A DNA stretch of 52,048 bases from Clostridiales bacterium (GTDB taxonomy: Bacteria > Bacillota > Clostridia > Saccharofermentanales > Saccharofermentanaceae), in contig JAGCXQ010000052.1 of NCBI GenBank assembly GCA_017961235.1, forward strand, positions 1 through 52,048, read 5' to 3'. The translations under genes were made by a program, and so were the position numbers. Every line of letters starts with the position of its first letter. Position 1 is the stretch's first letter. The notes beneath the pieces were generated by a model that saw only the letters and a program-made list of their open reading frames with translations, was not told the origin of the DNA and did not search any database. This document shows, one piece after another, positions 9,051 to 17,161 of this stretch.

Positions 9051-9941
9051 ATGAAAAAAATCGACCTGCATATGCATACGACTATATCGGACGGCACGGA
9101 CCGGCCGGAGGAGATCCTGGAAAAGGCTCGGGAAGCGGGACTTTCCGTATTTTCCGTTTCCGATCACGATGCGATCAAGTGCAGTTCCATCCTTCCGAAA
9201 CTGCTAAAAAAAGACGATCCGTTATTTCTGTCGGGCGTCGAGTTCTCCTGTAAGGATGAGAATGGGAAATACCATATTCTGGGATACGGCTATGACCCGG
9301 AGTCGGAATCGATCCGGAAGGTCGTGGAGACCGGCCACGGGTACCGCATGGATACCGTGCATAGAAGACTGAAGTACCTTTCTGAAAAATGGAATATCCG
9401 GTTCCCGGAGGAGGAAGTCAAAAAACTTCTGACACTGGATAATCCGGGGAAGCCCCATATCGGCAACCTCATGGTGAAGTGCGGATTTGTCGCATCGAAG
9501 AGACAGGCTTTTGAAGAATATATCAATAAGATCCCGAACGCGGACATGTATCTGCATCCGAAAGAAGCGATCCGGGGGATCCTTGGTGCCGGCGGCATCC
9601 CGGTCCTGGCGCATCCTTTCTTCGGGAGCGGAAGCTCGCGCATCCCGGTTACTGATCTTAAAGAAAGGGTGGAGCGGCTTCAGGATTTCGGCCTTGCCGG
9701 GATCGAAGCCTTTTATTCCGATTTCGACGATGCGATGATAAGGGAAGCCCTGAGTATCGCGGAAGAACTTGGCCTGTATGTGACGGCAGGAAGCGATTAC
9801 CACGGTGAGAATAAGAAGATCCCGCTCGGCGAGACGGGAATGGAAAGATACTATTTAGGGAAAGAGATCAGTGATGATTTTTCGGAAGTCCCGGGACTGC
9901 GAAGATTTCTTTCAGATGTTAGAATGATCCGGGCATCCTAA
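9051..9941 (+). CDS. PHP domain metal-dependent phosphoesterase (TrpH/RNase AM-like)
   Basis: 296 residues. The four PHP motif regions are visible: DLHMHTTISDGT at the start (His7, His9, Asp14), SDHDA near 40-44, VEFS near 63-66 as part of the metal site, and LAHPF near 185 with AGSDYHG near 248. PHP proteins of this size and layout act as 5'-3' exonucleases on short RNAs or 3',5'-bisphosphonucleotides. AAGGA lies just before the ATG. It is followed by a two-component system 25 bases on and could share its transcript. Confidence 0.9.
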   Translation: MKKIDLHMHTTISDGTDRPEEILEKAREAGLSVFSVSDHDAIKCSSILPKLLKKDDPLFLSGVEFSCKDENGKYHILGYGYDPESESIRKVVETGHGYRMDTVHRRLKYLSEKWNIRFPEEEVKKLLTLDNPGKPHIGNLMVKCGFVASKRQAFEEYINKIPNADMYLHPKEAIRGILGAGGIPVLAHPFFGSGSSRIPVTDLKERVERLQDFGLAGIEAFYSDFDDAMIREALSIAEELGLYVTAGSDYHGENKKIPLGETGMERYYLGKEISDDFSEVPGLRRFLSDVRMIRAS

Positions 9942-9966
9942 AGGAATAAAGGAGAAAGATAAAGAG

Positions 9967-10656
9967 ATGAACTATAACTGTCTGATCATCGACGACGAGA
10001 TCGAACTGACGAAGATGACGAAGGAATACTTCGAGATGTTCGGTGTGACCTGTGCCATCGCTTCCGATTCGGAATCGTGTCTTTCTTTCCTGAAGGATAA
10101 TACGGCGGACATCTTCCTTCTGGACATCAATCTCGGAAATGAGAGCGGCTTTGCGCTCTGCAAGACCCTCCGCGAGACCTACGATACACCGATCCTTTTC
10201 ATCAGCGCACGCCAGAGTGATGACGATGTGCTGGTCGCGCTGAATATCGGCGGTGACGACTATATTAAGAAACCATATACCTTATCCGTTCTCCTTGCGA
10301 AGGTAAAAGTGCAGCTCAAGCGGCTGGAGAGCATGCGCTCCGCCACCTCGGCAAAAGCATCGGAGACAAGTGCTTTTGCCATAGATGAAGCGACCATGAG
10401 CGCGATCGTCATGGGAAAGAGTATCCCGCTGAAAGCGAAGGAATTCCAGCTTCTTTCCTGCCTTTATGAGAACAGGAACACGATCGTGACGAAGGAGAAG
10501 CTCTTCTCGGAAGTGTGGGGCGATACATTCTACACGGACGGAACGCTCAATGTGCATATCCGAAGACTAAGAGAGAAGATCGAAGAAGACCCGAACTCCC
10601 CGAAGTGGATCAAGACCATCTGGGGTACGGGCTATAAGCTGGAGATCCCGTCATGA
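9967..10656 (+). CDS. OmpR-family response regulator
   Basis: 229 residues. The receiver has the acidic pair DDE near 9-11, the phosphoacceptor Asp53 in LLDINLG and the conserved Lys in YIKKPY. The winged-helix DNA-binding domain covers about 132-228 (TDGTLNVHIRRLREKIEEDP). GGAGAAAG precedes the ATG. The stop overlaps the histidine kinase start by 4 bases (ATGA), so the two are translationally coupled. Likely targets are the flanking ABC transporter operons, because direct repeats of the right period lie at 8968-8984. Confidence 0.95.
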   Translation: MNYNCLIIDDEIELTKMTKEYFEMFGVTCAIASDSESCLSFLKDNTADIFLLDINLGNESGFALCKTLRETYDTPILFISARQSDDDVLVALNIGGDDYIKKPYTLSVLLAKVKVQLKRLESMRSATSAKASETSAFAIDEATMSAIVMGKSIPLKAKEFQLLSCLYENRNTIVTKEKLFSEVWGDTFYTDGTLNVHIRRLREKIEEDPNSPKWIKTIWGTGYKLEIPS

Positions 10657-11894
10657 AAATACGTGTCATCGCGGTCTTCTATACCATTATACTGATCCTG
10701 ACAGGCGTCTTTCTGTATCGGAAGATCGACCGCCGTGAAGGCTATGAGATCGATATGCTCGAGTTAAATACACGCGCATACGATATCTCTAGAGAGCTCT
10801 CTTCGGGAAAAGCACCGGAGGATATCGAGGACCGTTACGAGTGCGAGATCGTTCTTCTTTCGGAGGATACCTACGAGGCGGAGAATAATCTTTTTATCCG
10901 GGAGGGATACTCTGTTTTCGACTATAAGGACGGAGATACGATCCGGGGAAAAATCGCAATTGCCGCACGTGAAGAAGAATATGCAAGCAGAAGAAATAAT
11001 GAGAAACTGATCCTTCTTCTGATCCTGTCCGGTGCGCTTTTGCTCGGGCTCGGGATCCTCTTCGTTGTATGGTATCTCTTCGTGCGGCCGTTCTCGGATC
11101 TGAAGATCTTTGCCGAGCATGTCTCAAAAGGAAATCTCGAACTCCCGCTGAAGATGAGAAAACATAACTACTTCGGAGCCTTTACGGAGTCGTTCGACCG
11201 CATGAGAGAAGAACTGAAGAAGGCTTCCGACCGTGAAAATGAGGCGAACCGGAGTAAAAAAGAACTGGTCGCGGAGCTGTCGCACGATATTAAGACACCG
11301 GTAGCGACGATCAAGGCGACCTGCGAAGTCATGGAGGTCAAGTATAAGGATCCCGATGTTCTTGAAAAAGTAGATGTCATTAAGGCAAAGGCCAATTCCG
11401 TAGATCAGCTGATCGACAATATGTTTAAGGCGACCCTCGAGGATCTTGAGGAACTGAAGGTCGAGCCGGTGGAAGAAAACTCGAAGATCCTCTCGGACAT
11501 GATCTCCGAGCTTCGCTTCTACGGATCTGTCGAGACGAAGAATGAAGTGCCCGAGTGCCTGATCCTCGCGGACAAACTGAGGCTCGAGCAGGTCATCGAC
11601 AATATTGCCGGAAACTCCTTTAAGTATGCCGGAACGCCGATCGAGATCGAGTTTTCATCGCAGGATGGAGAAGTGCATGTACTCTTTATGGACCGGGGCC
11701 CTGGCGTTCCGGAGGAGGAGATCTCACTTCTGACATCGAAGTTCTACCGCGGTTCGGCTTCATCCGGAAAAGACGGATCCGGACTGGGTCTATATCTGGC
11801 ATCGATCTTTATGGAGCGGATGGGCGGCGGTCTCGAAGTGAGAAATCGAGACGGCGGCGGATTCGTCGTGGAGATCGTACTTAAGAAAGTGTAG
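10653..11894 (+). CDS. sensor histidine kinase partner of the OmpR-type regulator
   Basis: 413 residues. Membrane segments lie at about 4-21 and 119-145 and enclose an extracellular region of about 95 residues. That is too long for the loop-less BceS type, so it may bind a ligand itself. A HAMP-like linker (146-200) is followed by the H box ELSHDIKTPV with phosphorylatable His211, an N box near NSFKYAG, a GPGVPEE G1 box and the GSGLGLY G2 box. All catalytic motifs are intact. It ends a two-gene unit closed by a terminator. Confidence 0.95.
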   Translation: MKIRVIAVFYTIILILTGVFLYRKIDRREGYEIDMLELNTRAYDISRELSSGKAPEDIEDRYECEIVLLSEDTYEAENNLFIREGYSVFDYKDGDTIRGKIAIAAREEEYASRRNNEKLILLLILSGALLLGLGILFVVWYLFVRPFSDLKIFAEHVSKGNLELPLKMRKHNYFGAFTESFDRMREELKKASDRENEANRSKKELVAELSHDIKTPVATIKATCEVMEVKYKDPDVLEKVDVIKAKANSVDQLIDNMFKATLEDLEELKVEPVEENSKILSDMISELRFYGSVETKNEVPECLILADKLRLEQVIDNIAGNSFKYAGTPIEIEFSSQDGEVHVLFMDRGPGVPEEEISLLTSKFYRGSASSGKDGSGLGLYLASIFMERMGGGLEVRNRDGGGFVVEIVLKKV

Positions 11895-11897
11895 TGA

Positions 11898-11928
11898 AAG
11901 AAGCGCCGGACAGGGCGCTTCTTTTTTT
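11898..11928 (+). terminator. intrinsic terminator after the histidine kinase
   Basis: AAGAAGCGCC (11898-11907) pairs perfectly with GGCGCTTCTT (11914-11923) and runs into a T tract to 11928. An AGTGCTTTT repeat begins directly behind it at 11929. Confidence 0.92.
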
Positions 11929-11943
11929 AGTGCTTTTCGAATG

Positions 11944-11955
11944 TGACTTTAGTCA
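11944..11955. promoter_or_regulatory. inverted repeat TGACTTTAGTCA, candidate operator of the ABC-2 operon
   Basis: TGACT and AGTCA are perfect 5-base arms around TT, 152 bases upstream of the ABC-2 ATPase start. Short TGAC/GTCA dyads are typical of NarL/LuxR-type regulators of this transporter class. A DesK/NarL two-component system is encoded at 18707-20481 with no transporter next to it. Confidence 0.45.
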
Positions 11956-12107
11956 TATCTGAAATCGTGTCTTTTTTCACTTATCCGGTTGTAGAGGAAT
12001 TGATATGCTGTTACCAGTGGAAGGCGGGAACGCTACAGAGTTCCTCCTGACAGCACCCTCCTCCCGGCCTCCCACGATAAACACATAAACTACGGAGTGA
12101 GAAAGAA

Positions 12108-12860
12108 ATGGAAACGATTCTGAAGCTTACGGATCTGACGAAAAAGTATGGAAACAAAGTGGTCGTCGATAATCTCAACATCGAGATCCAGCAGGGCGAG
12201 ATCTTCGGTCTCCTGGGACCGAACGGCGCCGGTAAATCCACCACCATGAACATGATCTGCAACATCGTCCGCCCGACCCTCGGTTCGGTCGAATTCATGG
12301 GGAAAGATTTCAGAAAGAATAAAAAAGTACTCAGCCGCCACCTCGGCTATATCCCGCAGGATCTTGCGATCCATGGAAGACTGAAGGCCTGGGAGAATGT
12401 CGAGCTCTTTACATCTCTTTATGGAGTCAAGGGAAAAGAACTGAAAGAGCGTATTGATGAATCTCTCGAGTATGTCGGTCTTCTTGACCGGAGAAATGAT
12501 TACGCGAAGACCTTTAGCGGCGGCATGAAGCGCCGTCTGAATATCGCATGTGCGATCGGACATCACCCGGATCTTCTGATCTTTGACGAGCCGACAGTCG
12601 GTATTGACCCGCAGTCGAGAAACTTCATTCTGGAGCGGATCAAGAAGTCGAACAGAAACGGAGCAACGGTCATCTACACTTCCCACTATATGGAAGAAGT
12701 GGAAGCGATCTGCACGAGGATCGCTATCATGGATAACGGAAAGATCATCGCGACCGGAACATCCGAAGAACTGAAGAAGCTTGTGGTTGAAGATACCTCG
12801 AGCATCACGCTGGAGGAAGTCTTCCTGACACTTACGGGAAAGAAACTGAGGGACATCTGA
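12108..12860 (+). CDS. ABC-2 type exporter ATPase
   Basis: 250 residues. Walker A is GPNGAGKST (37-45), the signature is FSGGMKRRLN, Walker B is LLIFDEP and the switch region is YTSHYMEE. The compact size and motif variants match ATPases of drug, lantibiotic and lipid exporters (for example LnrL of linearmycin resistance). GGAG lies about 12 bases before the ATG. It is the first gene of a three-gene operon with two permeases. The region upstream (11938-12107) holds a dyad candidate operator. Confidence 0.95.
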   Translation: METILKLTDLTKKYGNKVVVDNLNIEIQQGEIFGLLGPNGAGKSTTMNMICNIVRPTLGSVEFMGKDFRKNKKVLSRHLGYIPQDLAIHGRLKAWENVELFTSLYGVKGKELKERIDESLEYVGLLDRRNDYAKTFSGGMKRRLNIACAIGHHPDLLIFDEPTVGIDPQSRNFILERIKKSNRNGATVIYTSHYMEEVEAICTRIAIMDNGKIIATGTSEELKKLVVEDTSSITLEEVFLTLTGKKLRDI

Positions 12861-12862
12861 TC

Positions 12863-13936
12863 ATGATACGGTATCTAATCAAAAACAATGCCAAGCTCAT
12901 GGGCAGGAGCTGGGTAAATGTACTTCTTTTTGCGATCTGCCCGGTGATCGTATCTGCCGTCCTGATCAGTGCTTTTTCCAATCTGATGGAAACCTACAAA
13001 GAGCGCGGGGAGATGCGCTGCGGCTACTCGATCGAAGGAGGAAGCATCTGGGAGACTGCCGAAGAGACGCTGAAGATCTCGGGTGAGCAGGCGGATATTA
13101 CCTTTTTCCGTTTTGACTCCGAAGAGCCGGAAGAGATGATCACGAAAAATGATCTGTCGGGATTTATAAAGTTTGAAAACGGGAAATATAAGATCTACCG
13201 TGTGGCCGAACAGCCGACGCAGGGCGCGGCGCTGGAATATTTCATGTCGATCTTTTGCGACGAAATGACCAATGCCAAGATCGATTCCGTTGACAACATA
13301 AAACTCAATATCGAACATCCGTCTTTTCTTAAGGCCGTGGACTCCACAGATTATTATGGAATCGTCTTCGTCCTATACTATGCATGGTGCGCGATCATCT
13401 GCGCATCAGGTATTCTGACGAGTGAGAAGAAATACGGCATCCGGAGAAGATATACCGTTTCGGCACTTGGTGAAATACAGCTCTATCTGGGACGATTCGT
13501 GCCACTTGCGATCGTCGTCTTCTTCGGAACGATCGGAGCAGCGATCCTCAACTCGATCTGCTTCGGAACAAATTGGGGCAATATCCTTTACGCCGGCGTG
13601 CTGTTCCTTATCATGACAGCGGCAGCATCTGCGCTGGGACTGATGTTTCAGAGTATCACGGATAACATGATCATCACGGTCATCCTGACTTTCTCGCTGG
13701 TCTGGACCGCAGGATTCTTCGGCGGAAGTTTCGAGACCTACATGTTCTCGGAACGTCCGGAATTTCTTAAGCAGCTCTCGCCGATCTATCACTGCAACCG
13801 CGCGATGGTCGAGCAGGCAGCGTCCGGAAGGACAAACTATATCCCAAGCGCGATCCTGTACTGTGCCGGAATCATCGTCGTATGTTCCTTGATCTCGGTG
13901 GCAGCTAACTCGATCAGAAGGAGGGGAAGAGCATGA
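12863..13936 (+). CDS. ABC-2 type exporter permease, first subunit
   Basis: 357 residues. An N-terminal membrane segment (about 16-38) is followed by a soluble loop of about 120 residues and then about five membrane segments, the ABC-2 layout. It begins 2 bases after the ATPase stop and overlaps the next permease by 4 bases, which indicates coupled translation of a heterodimeric permease. The substrate is unknown; antimicrobial or lipid export is inferred from the family. Confidence 0.9.
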   Translation: MIRYLIKNNAKLMGRSWVNVLLFAICPVIVSAVLISAFSNLMETYKERGEMRCGYSIEGGSIWETAEETLKISGEQADITFFRFDSEEPEEMITKNDLSGFIKFENGKYKIYRVAEQPTQGAALEYFMSIFCDEMTNAKIDSVDNIKLNIEHPSFLKAVDSTDYYGIVFVLYYAWCAIICASGILTSEKKYGIRRRYTVSALGEIQLYLGRFVPLAIVVFFGTIGAAILNSICFGTNWGNILYAGVLFLIMTAAASALGLMFQSITDNMIITVILTFSLVWTAGFFGGSFETYMFSERPEFLKQLSPIYHCNRAMVEQAASGRTNYIPSAILYCAGIIVVCSLISVAANSIRRRGRA

Positions 13937-15183
13937 GAACACTTATTACATCCAGTCTAAAATTACTATTCAGAAATAAGAGCTTCTGGTTCTTTCTGGT
14001 GATCGTTCCGATCCTTTCCACATTCGTTTTAAATCAGCACCAGATGAACTCGATCTCACTATCCAAACAGGCGGAGAATAAAATCGCCGAACTTGATTCT
14101 GTGGATGATAAAGTCGCGTACTATGGCGGCCATGGTGAATTTGTCATAAAGGTCTATGATGCCTGTGGAAGCGAGCTGTCCGAATATATGCTCACTAAAC
14201 TTTCGAGGACAGGTGCTTTTTCCGTAGTGCGGGCCAAGGCCCCGGACATGGATCGGGAAGCGGCAGATAAGAAAATCGAGCATGACGGCGAATTCGACCG
14301 CATGGGCGCTGCGCTCTATATCCCGCAGGACTTCGACCGCCTGCTCATGGAAGGAAAAGAAGATGAGGCACTGACTCTCTATGTTCTTTCTGACGACGGA
14401 CGAATCGAGATGCTCGAATACTCTGTGAAAAAAGAACTCTCCCTGATCAAAAAGACCGTTGCGGAGTGGACTTCTACGGAAGCCGTGAAGCTTCTTAATC
14501 AGAAGCTTCTGAATACTCCGGAAAAAGAAATCGTCAAGCTTTCGGGCGGATCGTCCAGATCACTTACGCAGGATCAGGAAAACAGAAAGACCGCGATCGG
14601 ATATGCGATCGCATTTATGACACTGGGATATGTATTCTGCGGGATCTTCATCGCCCACACTGTCATCAAGGACGAACATGACAAGGTGCTCACGAGACTT
14701 CGTCTTACCGGCATGTCCTCTTACAAGTATTTCGCATCGAAGTTCGTGATCAGCGTGATAGCGACGTTCCTGATGACCGTCGTTCTCGGAGCCTTCTCTT
14801 TTATGATCGACACCGAAAAGTTCGGCATCGGAAGAGCGAAGTTCCTGCTGATGATGTTCCTTCTGGGCTTGATCTTCAGCTCCATCAGTCTGGTGATCGG
14901 CGTCATCCTCGGCGATGTAATGAATGCGAATATAGCGGCCTTTGCCCTCTTCTCGCTGTCATCGCTTCTGGCAGGAACATTCTTCCCGATGGATGCGACA
15001 TCCAGTCTCATCAAGGCACTTTCCTCGCTGATGCCGCAGAAGTGGTTCCTGGATGCGACAGAGATGATCTTCCTCGGAGATGGAAAAGCGTATCTGGTGC
15101 TGCTTTGTGTTACGGCATCCTATCTGCTCCTGACACTGAGCCTGGGAGGCGTCGGTATCAAGGTACGTAACGGGGAAGAGTAA
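13933..15183 (+). CDS. ABC-2 type exporter permease, second subunit
   Basis: 416 residues, with the same layout as the gene before it: one N-terminal membrane segment (about 13-32), a long extracellular loop to about 225, then six hydrophobic stretches. The conserved segment GTFFPMDATSSLIKALSSLM precedes the last membrane helix, as in ABC-2 permeases. The GTPase-like or ATPase motifs are absent, as expected. It closes the operon and is followed by an intrinsic terminator. Confidence 0.9.
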   Translation: MRTLITSSLKLLFRNKSFWFFLVIVPILSTFVLNQHQMNSISLSKQAENKIAELDSVDDKVAYYGGHGEFVIKVYDACGSELSEYMLTKLSRTGAFSVVRAKAPDMDREAADKKIEHDGEFDRMGAALYIPQDFDRLLMEGKEDEALTLYVLSDDGRIEMLEYSVKKELSLIKKTVAEWTSTEAVKLLNQKLLNTPEKEIVKLSGGSSRSLTQDQENRKTAIGYAIAFMTLGYVFCGIFIAHTVIKDEHDKVLTRLRLTGMSSYKYFASKFVISVIATFLMTVVLGAFSFMIDTEKFGIGRAKFLLMMFLLGLIFSSISLVIGVILGDVMNANIAAFALFSLSSLLAGTFFPMDATSSLIKALSSLMPQKWFLDATEMIFLGDGKAYLVLLCVTASYLLLTLSLGGVGIKVRNGEE

Positions 15184-15214
15184 GCCCCTGCCGAGATGTT
15201 TGAAAAGGAAAATA

Positions 15215-15256
15215 AAAGAGGGTTGACTCAATCGATGAGACAATCCTCTTTATTTC
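15215..15256 (+). terminator. intrinsic terminator after the ABC-2 operon
   Basis: AAGAGG-G-TTG-A-CTC (15216-15229) pairs with GAG-A-CAA-T-CCTCTT (15237-15250), with one mismatch and one G-U pair, followed by TATTTCTT. Confidence 0.78.
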
Positions 15257-15385
15257 TTCCCAAGAAGAACCCCAGATAGATAGCAATGCAGGTTATTTTT
15301 CTCCTTAGTCGGTTTAGATCGTGGAACAACTTCAGAGTGACCTGTGACCGAACTGTGAATAATAACGCAACAATCTGAAAAAACG

Positions 15386-15458
15386 CCTGTTATCCTACGT
15401 TTAACAGGTATAGCTTTTCTTTACAAGAAAAGCTAACTCTCCCTGTTCATTATATTTT
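15386..15458 (+). promoter_or_regulatory. competing hairpins, possible transcription attenuator
   Basis: TAGCTTTTCTT (15411-15421) and AAGAAAAGCTA (15425-15435) form a perfect 11-bp stem. It is enclosed by AACAGG (15403-15408) and CCTGTT (15442-15447), and CATTATATTTTTT follows, giving a terminator-like structure. The same TAACAGG (15402-15408) can instead pair with CCTGTTA at 15386-15392. The two pairings exclude each other. The unit ends 17 bases before the start of the next gene. Confidence 0.5.
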
Positions 15459-15474
15459 TTGGGGGGGATATATA

Positions 15475-16353
15475 ATGACTTTTTTTCTGTGCCTAAATAA
15501 GGATTTGGTCCGAATGATACTTGCCGCAGAGCAAAAATCAGAAGATTCCGGTAATAATGTATTGGGAACGATCGTAATTATAGTCCTTGCGGTTTTTTTG
15601 TTCTTTCTGTGGAAACGGAATAGACAAATCAATAATTCGAAGAATAATGGGACAACAGGTACACCTTCGCAGCCTAACTATGGAAATCAGAAGGTGAATA
15701 CGCCTGCTCAACCTCAGCAGAGTATATTCAATCGGTCTGTAGGTAAATTCTTTACGACAACGTCTTCGCAAAATAATAAACAAACATCTTCTGTGTCAAA
15801 TGCTCAACCTAAGTCTTATCCGATGAACACTAGTCGTACTAATATCGCCGCACCGCAAATCGGTGGAAGTGTTCTGCTAGTTATCCTTATTGTTGAAATA
15901 GTACTTTGCTTCTTGCCAACTACTAAAATTACTCAAAATATACATGTTATGGAGGGAGTTTGGCGGGATGGATCATCTGTCACAGTTTCATTTATGCAAT
16001 CGGTAACTGATACTAATTGGAGTGAATATGGACATTTGTCCTCTAAGGAGAAATCTCAAGCATGGGGAGCTCTAGCACCTTTTATTGTTTTGCTTGTATT
16101 ACCGGTCATTTTGCTGATTATCAATTGGAAGATGAGTGACTCGGATAAAAAACTAATCATAATGATAGTTGGCGGTATATTAGGTGTTGTATTGTGTTTT
16201 TACGGGCCAAATCATTTTGCAGATTATATTACCAAGAATATGCAAGGATTTTATAAGGGCGGATTAACCATTTGGGGGTATTTCGTTGCTATAGGATATA
16301 TTGCATTGCTTGCTTACTCCTTTGTTGCAAGAAAGAATCTGAAAATGTCATAG
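15475..16353 (+). CDS. unknown membrane protein of an AT-rich island
   Basis: 292 residues, not recognised. A hydrophobic segment at about 28-46 (GTIVIIVLAVFLFFLW) is followed by a basic stop, a low-complexity Asn/Gln/Ser/Thr/Pro linker (about 50-125), and four further membrane segments (near 130-150, 200-218, 228-245, 265-285). The topology resembles a membrane protein with a disordered loop. Codon use is clearly AT-rich compared with neighbours on both sides, which suggests recent transfer. The ribosome binding site is unusual: a run of G at 15461-15467 (GGGGGGGAT) before ATG 15475. It likely forms a pair with the next gene. Confidence 0.7.
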   Translation: MTFFLCLNKDLVRMILAAEQKSEDSGNNVLGTIVIIVLAVFLFFLWKRNRQINNSKNNGTTGTPSQPNYGNQKVNTPAQPQQSIFNRSVGKFFTTTSSQNNKQTSSVSNAQPKSYPMNTSRTNIAAPQIGGSVLLVILIVEIVLCFLPTTKITQNIHVMEGVWRDGSSVTVSFMQSVTDTNWSEYGHLSSKEKSQAWGALAPFIVLLVLPVILLIINWKMSDSDKKLIIMIVGGILGVVLCFYGPNHFADYITKNMQGFYKGGLTIWGYFVAIGYIALLAYSFVARKNLKMS

Positions 16354-16376
16354 AGTAAAAGAATGCGAGATATAAA

Positions 16377-17096
16377 ATGATTATTTCAACAAAAAAATTC
16401 CTCGCGGTAGTAGTTTTTGTTCTTCTGTTTTTTGTAGTTATAATTGCAGCTATTGATAAAAAACGAATGAACGAATACAGATCTCAAACGAAAGAAAGCA
16501 GTAAAACAGAAACGTCGGTCGACTCAGACTCCATAGATCAACAGTCTCCGTTCAAAACAATAGAGAGAGTTGAACCAATCAGTATAGATACGACATACGA
16601 AGTTGAAACTGAAATGATCAGTAATGACACAACGCTTGAGGAAGTTAATTTTGGAGACGAGAACTACCTATGGATTACAGAAGAGATGCTAATTGGATCC
16701 TGGTCAACTAATGTTGAGTCACTTGATAAACTCAATGTTACTACAAATCCGGATATTATTGAGTTTTATTATGGAAATGATGAACTATTACATTATTATG
16801 ATTATGGGCTTGCAAAAAATGTTAATTTCTCTACAGATCCTACAAAATGGCATATATGGGAAGTTTCATATGGATGTTTAATTTCGTGGGGACCTCCTGT
16901 CGCAAAATTCCATGTTTCACGAGGTGCTGGATTATATCTATGGGATTTAAGCGATATAGATAAAGGTACTATAGTCCTTGAGGACAAGTACTCATCAAAA
17001 ACCTATCATAAGATTTCAGATGACCGAGTGTGTGAATTCCTTCATAGTGAATTTTCTACAGATGAAGAAGGAAACGAACTGCCATTAGGTGACTAA
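16377..17096 (+). CDS. unknown membrane-anchored protein of an AT-rich island
   Basis: 239 residues, not recognised. A single N-terminal membrane anchor (about 8-27) is followed by a charged Ser/Thr/Glu/Asp-rich linker (about 30-90) and a C-terminal soluble domain with aromatic-rich beta-like stretches (WITEEMLIGSWS, FYYGNDELLHYYDYG). The domain is probably extracellular and could be a sensing or binding module. AT-rich codon use matches the gene before it, 23 bases upstream, so the two likely arrived together. It carries no obvious catalytic motif. Confidence 0.7.
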   Translation: MIISTKKFLAVVVFVLLFFVVIIAAIDKKRMNEYRSQTKESSKTETSVDSDSIDQQSPFKTIERVEPISIDTTYEVETEMISNDTTLEEVNFGDENYLWITEEMLIGSWSTNVESLDKLNVTTNPDIIEFYYGNDELLHYYDYGLAKNVNFSTDPTKWHIWEVSYGCLISWGPPVAKFHVSRGAGLYLWDLSDIDKGTIVLEDKYSSKTYHKISDDRVCEFLHSEFSTDEEGNELPLGD

Positions 17097-17105
17097 GCAA
17101 AATAC

Positions 17106-17132
17106 GGGGGCTTCATATTTTGTGAAGTCCCC
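17106..17132 (+). terminator. hairpin closing the AT-rich gene pair
   Basis: GGGGGCTTCA (17106-17115) pairs with TGAAGTCCCC (17123-17132), 10 bp with one G-U. No T tract follows (ATATTA), so it may be a weak or factor-assisted terminator. Confidence 0.5.
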
Positions 17133-17161
17133 ATATTAATTATCTAGTCGATTGTTCGCAA

